DNA of 64,000 nt from Streptomyces sp. CB02056 (GTDB lineage Bacteria > Actinomycetota > Actinomycetes > Streptomycetales > Streptomycetaceae), in contig NZ_LIPD01000004.1 in NCBI RefSeq assembly GCF_001905545.1, forward strand, positions 350,610 to 414,609. The letters are read 5' to 3'. Made by a program: the position numbers and the translations under genes. The notes under the pieces were generated by a model. That model saw nothing but the letters and a program-made list of their open reading frames with translations, was not told the origin of the DNA and did no database searches. Within the stretch, counting starts at the first letter, position 1. Each line of letters begins with the position of its first letter. Shown one piece after another: positions 8,394 through 16,372 of this stretch.

Positions 8394-8465
8394 GGGCGAT
8401 TAGCTCAGCGGGAGAGCACTTCGTTCACACCGAAGGGGTCACTGGTTCGATCCCAGTATCGCCCA
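8394..8465 (+). tRNA. tRNA-Val (CAC), second copy
   Basis: Same 72-base sequence as 8113-8184, with anticodon CAC. The 209 bases between the two copies hold a terminator and a separate promoter-like site, so the copies look like independent transcripts. Confidence 0.95.
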
Positions 8466-8476
8466 CCCGGACAGCA

Positions 8477-8512
8477 CGCAGGCCCTGACCAGGAAACAGG
8501 TCAGGGCCTGCG
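8477..8512 (+). terminator. Terminator after second tRNA-Val (CAC)
   Basis: A 14-bp perfect stem (8477-8490 with 8499-8512) with loop AGGAAACA. It can also serve the convergent exonuclease gene ending at 8547. Confidence 0.8.
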
Positions 8513-8546
8513 GCGCGTTCGGGCCCGGGACACCGGGGCCGCCCGT

Positions 8547-9314
8547 CTACGCCGCCGCCTCGCAGCCGTGCTCCGGCTCCAGCCGGCGCCCGCAGCCGCA
8601 CCGGGCCGGCCGCAGCGGCCAGGACAGGTCCACCCGCTCCGCCTTCCCCGAGCGGTCGAACCAGTTCTGCAGCCCCCGCGCCTGCGCCGCGTGCCAGACC
8701 GCCTGCCGCAGGTGCAGCTCCGCCGCCGACAGCCCGCCCAGCGCCGCCGGGTAGCGGGCGCCGATCCGCCGGGTCAGCGCCAGCGCCGCCGCCGCGTCCG
8801 CCGCCGCGTCGTGCGCCCCGGCCAGCTCCACGCCGTAGTGGGCGCACAGGTCGGTCAGCGTCCGGCGGCCCTTGCGGTAGCGGTCCACGTGCTTGTCCAG
8901 CACCCGCGGATCCAGCACCACCAACCCGGCCGCCGCCGGCCCCCCGGCCAGCGTCAGCCCGTGATGACGGCGCAGCTCCCGGTCCAGCAGCGTCAGGTCG
9001 TAGGGCGCGTTCATCACCACCACCGGGTGCCCGGCCAGCGCCTCGGCCGCCAGCGCGTGGGCGACCTCCGCCACCACCGCGCGGGCCGGACGCCCGTGGG
9101 CGCGCACCCGCTCGTCGGTGATGCCGTGAACCGCGCGGGCGCCGTCCGGGATCGGAACCCCCGGATCGGCGAGCCAGGTGGTGGTCCGCGCCGGTGCGCC
9201 CGGCGCGAGCTGGACGACCAGGGCGGCGGAGACGATCCGGTCGTTCTCCACGTCCACGCCGGTCGTCTCGGTGTCGAAGGAGGCGAGCGGGCCGGTGTAC
9301 CAGTGCTGCTGCAT
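8547..9314 (-). CDS. DEDDh-family 3'-5' exonuclease (DnaQ-like)
   Basis: The 255-aa protein has the exonuclease I motif FDTETTGVD (about residues 13-21), exonuclease II with NAPYDLTLLDREL (about 102-114) and exonuclease III HDAAADA (about 168-174), so the DEDDh metal-binding set is intact. The C-terminal extension carries a small CGCG...C cluster. It resembles the epsilon proofreading subunit but stands alone, so repair or RNA trimming is as likely as replication proofreading. It is transcribed away from the DUF4365 gene across a 167-base intergenic region. Confidence 0.85.
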   Translation of the reverse strand: MQQHWYTGPLASFDTETTGVDVENDRIVSAALVVQLAPGAPARTTTWLADPGVPIPDGARAVHGITDERVRAHGRPARAVVAEVAHALAAEALAGHPVVVMNAPYDLTLLDRELRRHHGLTLAGGPAAAGLVVLDPRVLDKHVDRYRKGRRTLTDLCAHYGVELAGAHDAAADAAAALALTRRIGARYPAALGGLSAAELHLRQAVWHAAQARGLQNWFDRSGKAERVDLSWPLRPARCGCGRRLEPEHGCEAAA

Positions 9315-9481
9315 GACTGCCCCTCAGACGAGCGTTGCGCCCGGTTGATACCCGGTTCTGACGCCCCTTCAACCCGTTTGGCCCAAGCCCGACCGGGGAT
9401 CCTGCCCATGACTGTCCCGATCGAATCGACCGACCCGTCCGGACACCGGGACGGGCCCGAGCCGGGGGAGGCCACGGGGCG

Positions 9482-10036
9482 ATGGCACTGACCCAGCCGC
9501 AGCCCGAGGAGGCGGCGGCCGCACCGCGGGGGAACCTCGCGGTCACCGCCTGCATGGAGACGTTGCAGGTCGGCTACCTGCACGCGGTCGCCGCCGCGGC
9601 CGGCTGCTCGCTCTCCCAGCCGTTCCCGGACAACGGCATCGACTGGCACGTCAGCCACGGATCCCGGGCGCACGAGGTGGACGACGAGGTCACCATCAAG
9701 ATCCAGCTCAAGGCCACCCAGCAGGTCGCGCCCGACCCGGCCGGACCGTTCTTCAGCTTCACCCTGGACAACGACCACCTGCGCAAGCTCGCCCGGCCCC
9801 GGGTCGCCGTCCCGCGGATCCTGGTCGTGATGCTGCTCCCGCGCCGGGTCGACCACTGGCTGCGGGCCCGCCCGGACGCCCTGGAACTGCGGCACTGCTG
9901 CTACTGGGTCAACCTGGCCGGCCACCCCGTCACCGGGCAGCGGCGCACCAACGTCCGGGTGCCCACCGACAAGGTCTTCGACGACCGCGCGCTCTGCGAC
10001 ATCATGGCCCGGATCGGTGCGGGCGGCAGCCCGTGA
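9482..10036 (+). CDS. DUF4365 domain protein, PD-(D/E)XK nuclease-like
   Basis: The 184-aa protein has an N-terminal helix followed by a core pattern: acidic GIDWHV (about residues 58-63), DEVTIKIQLKATQQ (about 74-87) and a C-terminal alpha/beta half. The spacing of D, E/Q and K in ...IKIQLKAT resembles the PD-(D/E)XK nuclease fold, to which DUF4365 has been related. The genomic role is not established. The next gene starts 33 bases after its stop and seems cotranscribed. Start ATG at 9482 has GGGG upstream. Confidence 0.7.
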   Translation: MALTQPQPEEAAAAPRGNLAVTACMETLQVGYLHAVAAAAGCSLSQPFPDNGIDWHVSHGSRAHEVDDEVTIKIQLKATQQVAPDPAGPFFSFTLDNDHLRKLARPRVAVPRILVVMLLPRRVDHWLRARPDALELRHCCYWVNLAGHPVTGQRRTNVRVPTDKVFDDRALCDIMARIGAGGSP

Positions 10037-10068
10037 CGGCCCGGCCGCGGCAGGGAGGAACCGGACCC

Positions 10069-11232
10069 ATGACACCGCCGTACCCACCGGGCGAGCCGGC
10101 CCGGCCCCTGCCCGACCCGGCCGCCGTCGACCCCGCCGTGCTGGCCACCTTGCTCGCCCGGCACGGCTGGGTCCGCCGCGGCGGCCCGGCCGCCCGGTAC
10201 GGACGCTGGACCCCGCCCGACGAGGAGCCCGGCACCAGCCTGCTCGTCCCGGCCGGGGACGGCTTCGACGACGCCGTCGAACTCCTCACCGACGCCGTCG
10301 CCGCGCTCTCCCGCGCCCGCACCCCCTCCGCCCGCTCGATCCTGCTCGCCCTGGCCGTCCCCGGCGACGAACTGCGCTGGCACCGCGAGCCGCCCGGGCC
10401 CGCCGGGACCGTTTCCTGGGACGAGGCCGAGCGGCTCAGAGGGGCGGCCCGAGGGATGCTCGCCGCCGGCGCCAAGGCCGCCCGCACCAGGGCCGGCTAC
10501 TTCGGAGCCCGGCTGGACGGCCTCGCCGGGGACTACCTGGACCGCGTCCTGCTGGTCGAACAGGGCGCCGCCCTCACCGCGTACACCCCCGCTCCCGAGG
10601 GCCGCGCCGCCGTCACCACCCTGGTCCGGGCCCTGGAGGCGCTGCGCGACGCGGTCGACTACCGGCGGGTCAGCGGCGGGCCCGAGGCCTTCGGGAACGC
10701 CGTCCGGGCCGGGGTCAGCCGCGAGCTCGTCCGGTCCGTCGAGGACCTGGTGCGCGACGCCACCGCCGCCCGGCTCAGCGTCGCCTGGTCACCCGCCGCC
10801 GGAACACCGGGCGGCTTCGGCGACCGCCGGATCGACCTCGACTTCTCGCCCGGTGACCTGCCCGCCCTGGCGGAGGCCGCCGACCTGCTGGAACGGACCG
10901 AACCCGCCATCGCCGTCACCGTGCTCGGCGTGGTCACCCGCCTCAAGCGCGCCGACCCGGCCGGACCGGGCTCGGTACGGCTCCGGGTACTGACCGGCGC
11001 TGACGTCCGGGAGCTCAAGCTCCGCCTGCCCGACCCCGACTACCGGCTCGCCGCCGAGGCCCACCTCGCGGGCCTGCCCGTCCGGGTCTCCGGCCGGCTG
11101 GACCGGCACGACGGCTTCCGCCGGCTCGTCCGCCCGCACGGGCTGGAGCTCCGCGGCTGGGAGGACGGGGACCGCGAGCGGCTGCTGAAGTCGCTCGGAG
11201 AGAAGGCGGAGGAAGGGGGAGGAGGGGCGTAG
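10069..11232 (+). CDS. Hypothetical protein partnered with the DUF4365 gene
   Basis: I do not recognise a named domain in this 387-aa soluble protein. It opens with a short module (LLARHGWVRRGGPAARYGRW), continues with an all-alpha Ala-rich middle (about residues 100-250) and ends with a possible OB-like beta segment near SVRLRVLTGADVRELKLRL, where GLPVRVSGRLDRHDGFRRL suggests a ligand- or nucleic-acid-binding barrel. AGGGAGGAA lies before the ATG at 10069; a GTG at 10033, overlapping the upstream gene, is less likely. Its position right behind the nuclease-like gene suggests they work together. It ends 88 bases before thrS. Confidence 0.6.
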   Translation: MTPPYPPGEPARPLPDPAAVDPAVLATLLARHGWVRRGGPAARYGRWTPPDEEPGTSLLVPAGDGFDDAVELLTDAVAALSRARTPSARSILLALAVPGDELRWHREPPGPAGTVSWDEAERLRGAARGMLAAGAKAARTRAGYFGARLDGLAGDYLDRVLLVEQGAALTAYTPAPEGRAAVTTLVRALEALRDAVDYRRVSGGPEAFGNAVRAGVSRELVRSVEDLVRDATAARLSVAWSPAAGTPGGFGDRRIDLDFSPGDLPALAEAADLLERTEPAIAVTVLGVVTRLKRADPAGPGSVRLRVLTGADVRELKLRLPDPDYRLAAEAHLAGLPVRVSGRLDRHDGFRRLVRPHGLELRGWEDGDRERLLKSLGEKAEEGGGGA

Positions 11233-11320
11233 GTGGACGGCAGGGGCGGCGCTCTCGGTACCATCGTCACGCGCAGCGCAGTGTTGCGTCCTCTGAAATC
11301 CAGCACGTCAGGAGAGACCG

Positions 11321-13300
11321 GTGACGGACGTCCGGGTAATCATCAGCCGCGAACCCGATCGGGAAGAGCGCGTGGTGACGACGGGCACCACGGCCGCCGA
11401 GCTCTTCGCCGACGACCGCTCGATCATCGCCGCCCGGGTCGGCGGCCAGCTCAAGGACCTCGCCTACGCCGTCCAGGACGGCGACGAGGTCGAGCCGGTC
11501 GAGATCGGCAGCAAGGACGGCCTCGACATCCTGCGCCACTCCACCGCGCACGTCATGGCCCAGGCCGTGCAGCAGCTCTACCCCGAGGCCAAGCTCGGCA
11601 TCGGCCCGCCGGTCAAGGACGGCTTCTACTACGACTTCGACGTCGAGAAGCCCTTCCACCCCGATGACCTCAAGGCCATCGAGAAGCGCATGCAGGAGAT
11701 CATCAAGCGCGGGCAGAAGTTCTCCCGCCGCGTGGTCACCGACGAGGCCGCCGCCGAGGAGCTGGCCGCCGAGCCGTACAAGCTGGAGCTGATCGGCCTC
11801 AAGGGCTCCGCCGCCACCGCCGGCGAGGGCGCCGACGTCGAGGTCGGCGCCGGCGAGCTCACCATCTACGACAACCTGGACGCCAAGACCGGCGACCAGT
11901 GCTGGGGCGACCTCTGCCGCGGCCCCCACCTGCCCAGCACCCGCCACATCCCGGCGTTCAAGCTGATGCGCAACGCGGCCGCCTACTGGCGCGGCAGCGA
12001 GAAGAACCCGATGCTCCAGCGCATCTACGGGACCGCCTGGCCGACCAAGGACGAGCTCAAGGCCCACCTCGACTTCCTCGTCGAGGCCGAGAAGCGCGAC
12101 CACCGCAAGCTCGGCAACGAGCTCGACCTCTTCTCCATCCCCGAGGAGATCGGCTCCGGCCTCGCCGTCTTCCACCCCAAGGGCGGCATCATCCGCCGGG
12201 CCATGGAGGACTACTCGCGCAAGCGGCACGAGGAGGAGGGCTACGAGTTCGTCTACACCCCGCACGCCACCAAGGGGAAGCTCTTCGAGAAGAGCGGCCA
12301 CCTCGACTGGTACGCGGACGGTATGTACCCGCCCATGCAGCTCGACGAGGGCGTGGACTACTACCTCAAGCCGATGAACTGCCCGATGCACAACCTGATC
12401 TTCGACGCGCGCGGCCGCTCGTACCGTGAACTGCCGCTGCGCCTCTTCGAGTTCGGGACGGTGTACCGCTACGAGAAGTCCGGCGTCGTGCACGGCCTGA
12501 CCCGGGCCCGCGGCTTCACGCAGGACGACGCGCACATCTACTGCACCCGCGAGCAGATGGCGGAGGAGCTCGACTCCACGCTGACCTTCGTGCTCAACCT
12601 GCTCCGCGACTACGGTCTGACCGACTTCTACCTGGAGCTGTCGACCAAGGACCCGGTCAAGTACGTCGGCAGCGACGAGACCTGGGAGGAGGCCACCGCC
12701 GTCCTGGCGAGCGTGGCCGAGAAGCAGGGCCTGCCGCTGGTGCCGGACCCGGGCGGCGCGGCCTTCTACGGCCCGAAGATCTCGGTGCAGGCACGGGACG
12801 CCATCGGCCGGACGTGGCAGATGTCGACAATTCAGTTGGATTTCAACCTCCCCGAGCGCTTCGACCTGGAGTACACGGCGGCGGACGGCTCGCGTCAACG
12901 GCCGGTCATGATCCACCGGGCGCTGTTCGGCAGCATCGAGCGGTTCTTCGCGGTGCTGCTGGAGCACTACGCCGGCGCCATGCCGCCGTGGCTGGCTCCC
13001 GTCACCGTGACCGGCATCCCGATCACCGACGAGCACGTGCCGTACCTGCTGGAGGTCGCGGCCGAGCTCAAGAAGCACGGGATCCGGGTCGAGGTCGACA
13101 CCTCGGACGACCGCATGCAGAAGAAAATCCGCAACGCACAGAAGACCAAGACGCCGTTCATGCTGATCGCGGGCAACGACGATGTCGAGGCGGGTGCGGT
13201 GTCCTTCCGCTACCGCAACGGCGAGCAGAAGAACGGCGTGCCCCGTGACGAGGCCATCGCCGAGATCGTTGATGCTGTGGCGCGTCGTATCCAGGTGTGA
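11321..13300 (+). CDS. thrS: Threonyl-tRNA synthetase
   Basis: The 659-aa class II synthetase is full length. It begins with a short TGS domain (about residues 1-65), then the editing domain with [10 protein letters not shown] (about 72-81), the catalytic core with motif 2 region [20 protein letters not shown], and the C-terminal anticodon-binding domain after PPWLAPV. The enzyme charges tRNA-Thr in the cytoplasm. GGAGA precedes the GTG start at 11321. I saw no T-box leader. A terminator follows at 13386. Confidence 0.97.
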   Translation: MTDVRVIISREPDREERVVTTGTTAAELFADDRSIIAARVGGQLKDLAYAVQDGDEVEPVEIGSKDGLDILRHSTAHVMAQAVQQLYPEAKLGIGPPVKDGFYYDFDVEKPFHPDDLKAIEKRMQEIIKRGQKFSRRVVTDEAAAEELAAEPYKLELIGLKGSAATAGEGADVEVGAGELTIYDNLDAKTGDQCWGDLCRGPHLPSTRHIPAFKLMRNAAAYWRGSEKNPMLQRIYGTAWPTKDELKAHLDFLVEAEKRDHRKLGNELDLFSIPEEIGSGLAVFHPKGGIIRRAMEDYSRKRHEEEGYEFVYTPHATKGKLFEKSGHLDWYADGMYPPMQLDEGVDYYLKPMNCPMHNLIFDARGRSYRELPLRLFEFGTVYRYEKSGVVHGLTRARGFTQDDAHIYCTREQMAEELDSTLTFVLNLLRDYGLTDFYLELSTKDPVKYVGSDETWEEATAVLASVAEKQGLPLVPDPGGAAFYGPKISVQARDAIGRTWQMSTIQLDFNLPERFDLEYTAADGSRQRPVMIHRALFGSIERFFAVLLEHYAGAMPPWLAPVTVTGIPITDEHVPYLLEVAAELKKHGIRVEVDTSDDRMQKKIRNAQKTKTPFMLIAGNDDVEAGAVSFRYRNGEQKNGVPRDEAIAEIVDAVARRIQV

Positions 13301-13385
13301 GGTGGGCCCCGCCTGAGCGGGGGTGATCCGAAGATTCGGAACGCGCACCGGAGGAAGGTGCCGTAGGCCCCGCGTTCGCGGGGTT

Positions 13386-13420
13386 GCGCGGGGCAGGCTC
13401 TCGATGAGTCTGCCCCGCGC
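13386..13420 (+). terminator. Terminator of thrS
   Basis: An 11-bp perfect stem (13386-13396 with 13410-13420, GCGCGGGGCAG type) with a 13-base loop, followed by GGCTTTGC. It isolates thrS from the HIT gene. Confidence 0.7.
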
Positions 13421-13424
13421 GGCT

Positions 13425-13460
13425 TTGCAAGCCCCGTCGGGCGAATATGCTGATCAGCAT
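13425..13460 (+). promoter_or_regulatory. Candidate promoter with palindromic operator at the HIT gene start
   Basis: TTGCAA (13425-13430) and TATGCT (13446-13451) could be a -35/-10 pair with a 15-base spacer. The -10 end lies seven bases before the ATG at 13459, which would give a leaderless mRNA. The 14-bp perfect palindrome ATGCTGATCAGCAT covers 13447-13460, overlapping the -10 and the start codon. Its 12-bp core recurs upstream of ppk2 at 41606-41617. Confidence 0.45.
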
Positions 13461-14007
13461 GACGACTGAGCCGGAACTTCAGCGGGGCGTCGGCGAGCCG
13501 GACGGCTTCCGCCGCTTGTGGACGCCTCATCGGATGGCGTACATCCAGGGTGAGAACAAGCCCACCGGCCCGGCTCCGGACGACGGTTGTCCGTTCTGCT
13601 CGATCCCGTCGCTGAGCGACGAGGAGGGGCTGGTCATCGCCCGGGGGAGTGCCGTGTTCGCGGTGCTGAACCTGTACCCGTACAACGGCGGGCACCTGAT
13701 GGTGGTCCCGTACCGGCACGTCGCCGACTACACCGACCTGGACGAGGCCGAGACGGCCGAGCTGGCGGACTTCACCAAGAAGGCGATGACGGCGCTGCGG
13801 GCGGCCTCCGGGGCGCACGGGTTCAACATCGGGATGAACCAGGGCGCGGCGGCCGGGGCCGGGATCGCGGCGCACCTGCACCAGCACGTGGTGCCGCGCT
13901 GGGGCGGGGACACCAACTTCATGCCGGTGGTCGGCCATACCAAGGTGCTGCCGCAGCTGCTGGCGGACACCCGGAAGATGCTGGCCGAGGTCTGGCCGCA
14001 GGGCTGA
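13459..14007 (+). CDS. HIT-family nucleotide hydrolase/transferase
   Basis: The 182-aa protein has the histidine-triad signature HLHQHVVPRW (about residues 137-146) and an N-terminal CPFC zinc-type pair (about 47-50) as in the AP4A phosphorylase-like branch of the family. It would act on dinucleoside polyphosphates or AMP conjugates. The ATG at 13459 gives a start with no ribosome site, so a leaderless transcript is likely; an in-frame ATG at 13447 would add four residues. It lies between two terminators and is probably transcribed alone. Confidence 0.88.
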   Translation: MTTEPELQRGVGEPDGFRRLWTPHRMAYIQGENKPTGPAPDDGCPFCSIPSLSDEEGLVIARGSAVFAVLNLYPYNGGHLMVVPYRHVADYTDLDEAETAELADFTKKAMTALRAASGAHGFNIGMNQGAAAGAGIAAHLHQHVVPRWGGDTNFMPVVGHTKVLPQLLADTRKMLAEVWPQG

Positions 14008-14020
14008 TCCACAGCACGGA

Positions 14021-14063
14021 CGCGGGAGGGCCCCACCGAGGATCTCGGTGGGGCCCTCCCGCG
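14021..14063. terminator. Bidirectional terminator between HIT gene and membrane-protein gene
   Basis: A 20-bp perfect inverted repeat (14021-14040 with 14044-14063) with a 3-base loop sits between two convergent genes, 14 bases after the HIT stop and 10 bases from the other stop. It can serve both strands. Confidence 0.85.
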
Positions 14064-14072
14064 TTCCGCGGG

Positions 14073-15719
14073 TCAGCCGGCGTTGAAGGTGTCGACGTCG
14101 TACGGGCGGGGGCTCTGCGCCTCGGACTTGATGATCGAGGTGCGGTTCTTGAAGAAGCGGTCGGCGTCCAGGTCGTGCTCCTCCAGGAACTCCAGCGTGG
14201 CCGCGTGGACGGCGGCGAGCACCGGGACGGAGGCGTTCTGGGCGTTGTCGACCATGGAGCGGTTCTCCCAGGCCCGGCCGGCCCAGATGTGCCGCAGACC
14301 GAACGGCTCGGGCAGGCCGAGTCCGCCGCCGAGCCAGGTGAGCAGCCCGGGCATCCGGTAGAACGGGGCGCGGACGGCCTGGCGGACGACCTCGTCGTTG
14401 TCGATCAGGGGGAGCTTGACGGTGCGCTCCTCCCAGAACTTCACGGTCTTGGCGACCGACTTCTCCTTGTCCTTGGGCTTGTCGAAGAAGACGCCCTTGA
14501 CCGGGCCGAGCGCGTAGCCGGACACGGTGATGTTGAGGACGTTGGCGAGCAGGGTGACGGTGACGGTGAAGGTGAGGACCAGCTTGCCGTCGTGGGTGAT
14601 GAACTGGGTGGCGAGGTAGTGCCGGGGGCCGCCGGAGAAGGTCTGCTTGTCGGCGACGCTCTGTACGGCGAAGTCGCGCATCCGGTCGCCGTCCATGTCG
14701 GCGTTGCCGGGGCGGCTGATCTCGTCGGCGCCCTCGCCGATGTCGAAGACGACCCACTGCTTGATGGCGACGTTGGGCATGCCGCTGTTGGCGACGTGGC
14801 TGACGCCGAGGCCCTTCAGGTGGGAGGAGATCCGGCGGATCAGGTCCCAGGGGTGGAAGGCGCGGAAGTCGACGTGGCCCTCGGCGGGGTGGAGGGTGTC
14901 GGCGAGGCGCCATTCGCCCCAGCGGCGGCCGGCGCCGAGGATGCCCTTGGGGCCGGCGTAGTGGTGGATGTTGGTCTCCTGCTCGGCGTCCAGGCGGCCG
15001 AGCTTGTCGCGCAGGTCGGCGGCCTTCTTGTCGAGGTCGTCCCGGGGGACGGCCTTGGCGACGGTGGCGGCGACGGCGCTGCCCTCGACCAGGGCCTGCC
15101 AGCGGCTGCGCAGGTCCTTGGCGGAGCGCTCGACGATCCGGCGGGCGAGGTACCAGCCGATGACCGGCGCGAGCATGGTGACGCGCAGGTAGACGCCGAT
15201 GAAGCCGGTGGCCGGCGGGCGCAGGGCGAGCAGGACGGCGAGGGCGGCGGCCGCGGCGAGCACGATGCCGCCGTAGACGGCCGCGTTCTTCGGGTTGTCC
15301 CGCTTGAGCCAGGCGCGGAGCTGGAAGGCGCCGAGCCAGACGAGGGTGCCGGGGAGGAAGAGCACGCCGGTGGCGATGGAGACGGTGCTGAGCTGCCGGT
15401 CGCGGGTGTTGCGCAGTTCCTCGGCGGCCAGGCAGTGCTCGACGACCTGGCGGGTGTCGACCCCGAAGGCCGGGACGAGGGGTTTGCGGGCGCCGCCCAG
15501 GGCGCGGGAGACCAGCGCCTTGCTGAAGGCCTCGCCGAGGTTGGGGCGGAAGAGCGCGAAGCGGCCCTTCTTCGCGGTGGCGTCGGTGACGGCGCCGACG
15601 AAGCCCTGGATCTCGCCGTCGCGGTAGGCGGTCGAGGAGAGTCCCTGGGTGATGGCGGTCTGCGGCCCGGTGTCGGTCCGGGGTATCTGCGCACCCGGGG
15701 TCATGTCGAGTGTGGTCAC
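14073..15719 (-). CDS. Large membrane-associated protein of unknown function
   Basis: The 548-aa protein has a soluble N-terminus, three or four hydrophobic segments in the middle (about residues 115-180, including FLPGTLVWLGAFQL and VLAAAAALAVLLAL), a charged coiled region (about 190-245) and a cytoplasmic or surface C-terminal half with another hydrophobic strand (LVLTFTVTVTLLANVLNITV). I recognise no catalytic motif. The GTG at 15719 has GGAGGGGAC upstream; the open frame continues far beyond, but that part mirrors the opposite-frame EF-G-like gene. Orthologues in streptomycetes are annotated as integral membrane proteins. Confidence 0.8.
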   Translation of the reverse strand: MTTLDMTPGAQIPRTDTGPQTAITQGLSSTAYRDGEIQGFVGAVTDATAKKGRFALFRPNLGEAFSKALVSRALGGARKPLVPAFGVDTRQVVEHCLAAEELRNTRDRQLSTVSIATGVLFLPGTLVWLGAFQLRAWLKRDNPKNAAVYGGIVLAAAAALAVLLALRPPATGFIGVYLRVTMLAPVIGWYLARRIVERSAKDLRSRWQALVEGSAVAATVAKAVPRDDLDKKAADLRDKLGRLDAEQETNIHHYAGPKGILGAGRRWGEWRLADTLHPAEGHVDFRAFHPWDLIRRISSHLKGLGVSHVANSGMPNVAIKQWVVFDIGEGADEISRPGNADMDGDRMRDFAVQSVADKQTFSGGPRHYLATQFITHDGKLVLTFTVTVTLLANVLNITVSGYALGPVKGVFFDKPKDKEKSVAKTVKFWEERTVKLPLIDNDEVVRQAVRAPFYRMPGLLTWLGGGLGLPEPFGLRHIWAGRAWENRSMVDNAQNASVPVLAAVHAATLEFLEEHDLDADRFFKNRTSIIKSEAQSPRPYDVDTFNAG

Positions 15720-15914
15720 GGTGGCGTCCCCTCCTCCCCTTGTCAGCGGCAGGTTACCGTGCCGTGGCACCCCCGCGCGGATGATCGTCTGAAGTACCGT
15801 CACCGGAGGCCTGAGGGGCATGATGCCCAGCTTCGGGCGGGTCGATGCCCGCCGTGGGAGGGATGGGGGCGGTGGGGCAGGATGGGTGGTGGGAGTGACG
15901 AAAGGGGCGCGGCC

Positions 15915-16340
15915 GTGAAGGATCCGGTGCTGGTCTTCGACGGGGACTGTTCGTTCTGCTCGTCCTGCGTGCGCTGGGCGGAGCGGTACCTGCGGCAGAC
16001 GCTGGCCTCGGGGGGTTGGGAGGCGGTGCCGTTCCAGTTCGCGGACCTGGCGGGGCTGGACGGGCGTGCGGGCGGGCGGGGCGAGGTGTCGGCGGAGCGG
16101 GCGGAGCGCGAGGTGCTCTGGGTGACGCCGACCGGCCGGGTGTACGGGGGCGCGCAGGGGGTTGCGCGGCTGCTGATGCGCTCCGGCGGGGCGTGGGCAT
16201 ATCTGGGCGCGGTGTTGACGGCGGCGCCGGTGCGGCCGCTGGCGGGGGTTGTCTACCGCTGGGTGGCGCGCAACCGGCACCGGATGCCGGGGGGTACGGC
16301 GGCGTGCGCGCTGCCGGCCCGGAAGCCCGTCCAGCCGTAG
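15915..16340 (+). CDS. DCC-family thiol-disulfide oxidoreductase (DUF393)
   Basis: The 141-aa protein starts with VLVFDGDCSFCSSCVRWAER, containing the DxDCxxC-type head of the DUF393 (DCC, YuxK-like) family. The cysteine pair suggests thiol-disulfide chemistry, though no member is well characterised. AAAGGGG precedes the GTG. It is convergent with the EF-G-like gene, 32 bases away, and stands alone between two minus-strand genes. Confidence 0.82.
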   Translation: MKDPVLVFDGDCSFCSSCVRWAERYLRQTLASGGWEAVPFQFADLAGLDGRAGGRGEVSAERAEREVLWVTPTGRVYGGAQGVARLLMRSGGAWAYLGAVLTAAPVRPLAGVVYRWVARNRHRMPGGTAACALPARKPVQP

Positions 16341-16372
16341 ACCCGTCCGGCCGTGGTCGGGCGCGGGGCCGC

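Noticed and set aside
11233..11320. T-box or amino-acid riboswitch before thrS
   Set aside because: The spacer is too short and lacks the T-box sequence and a terminator stem.
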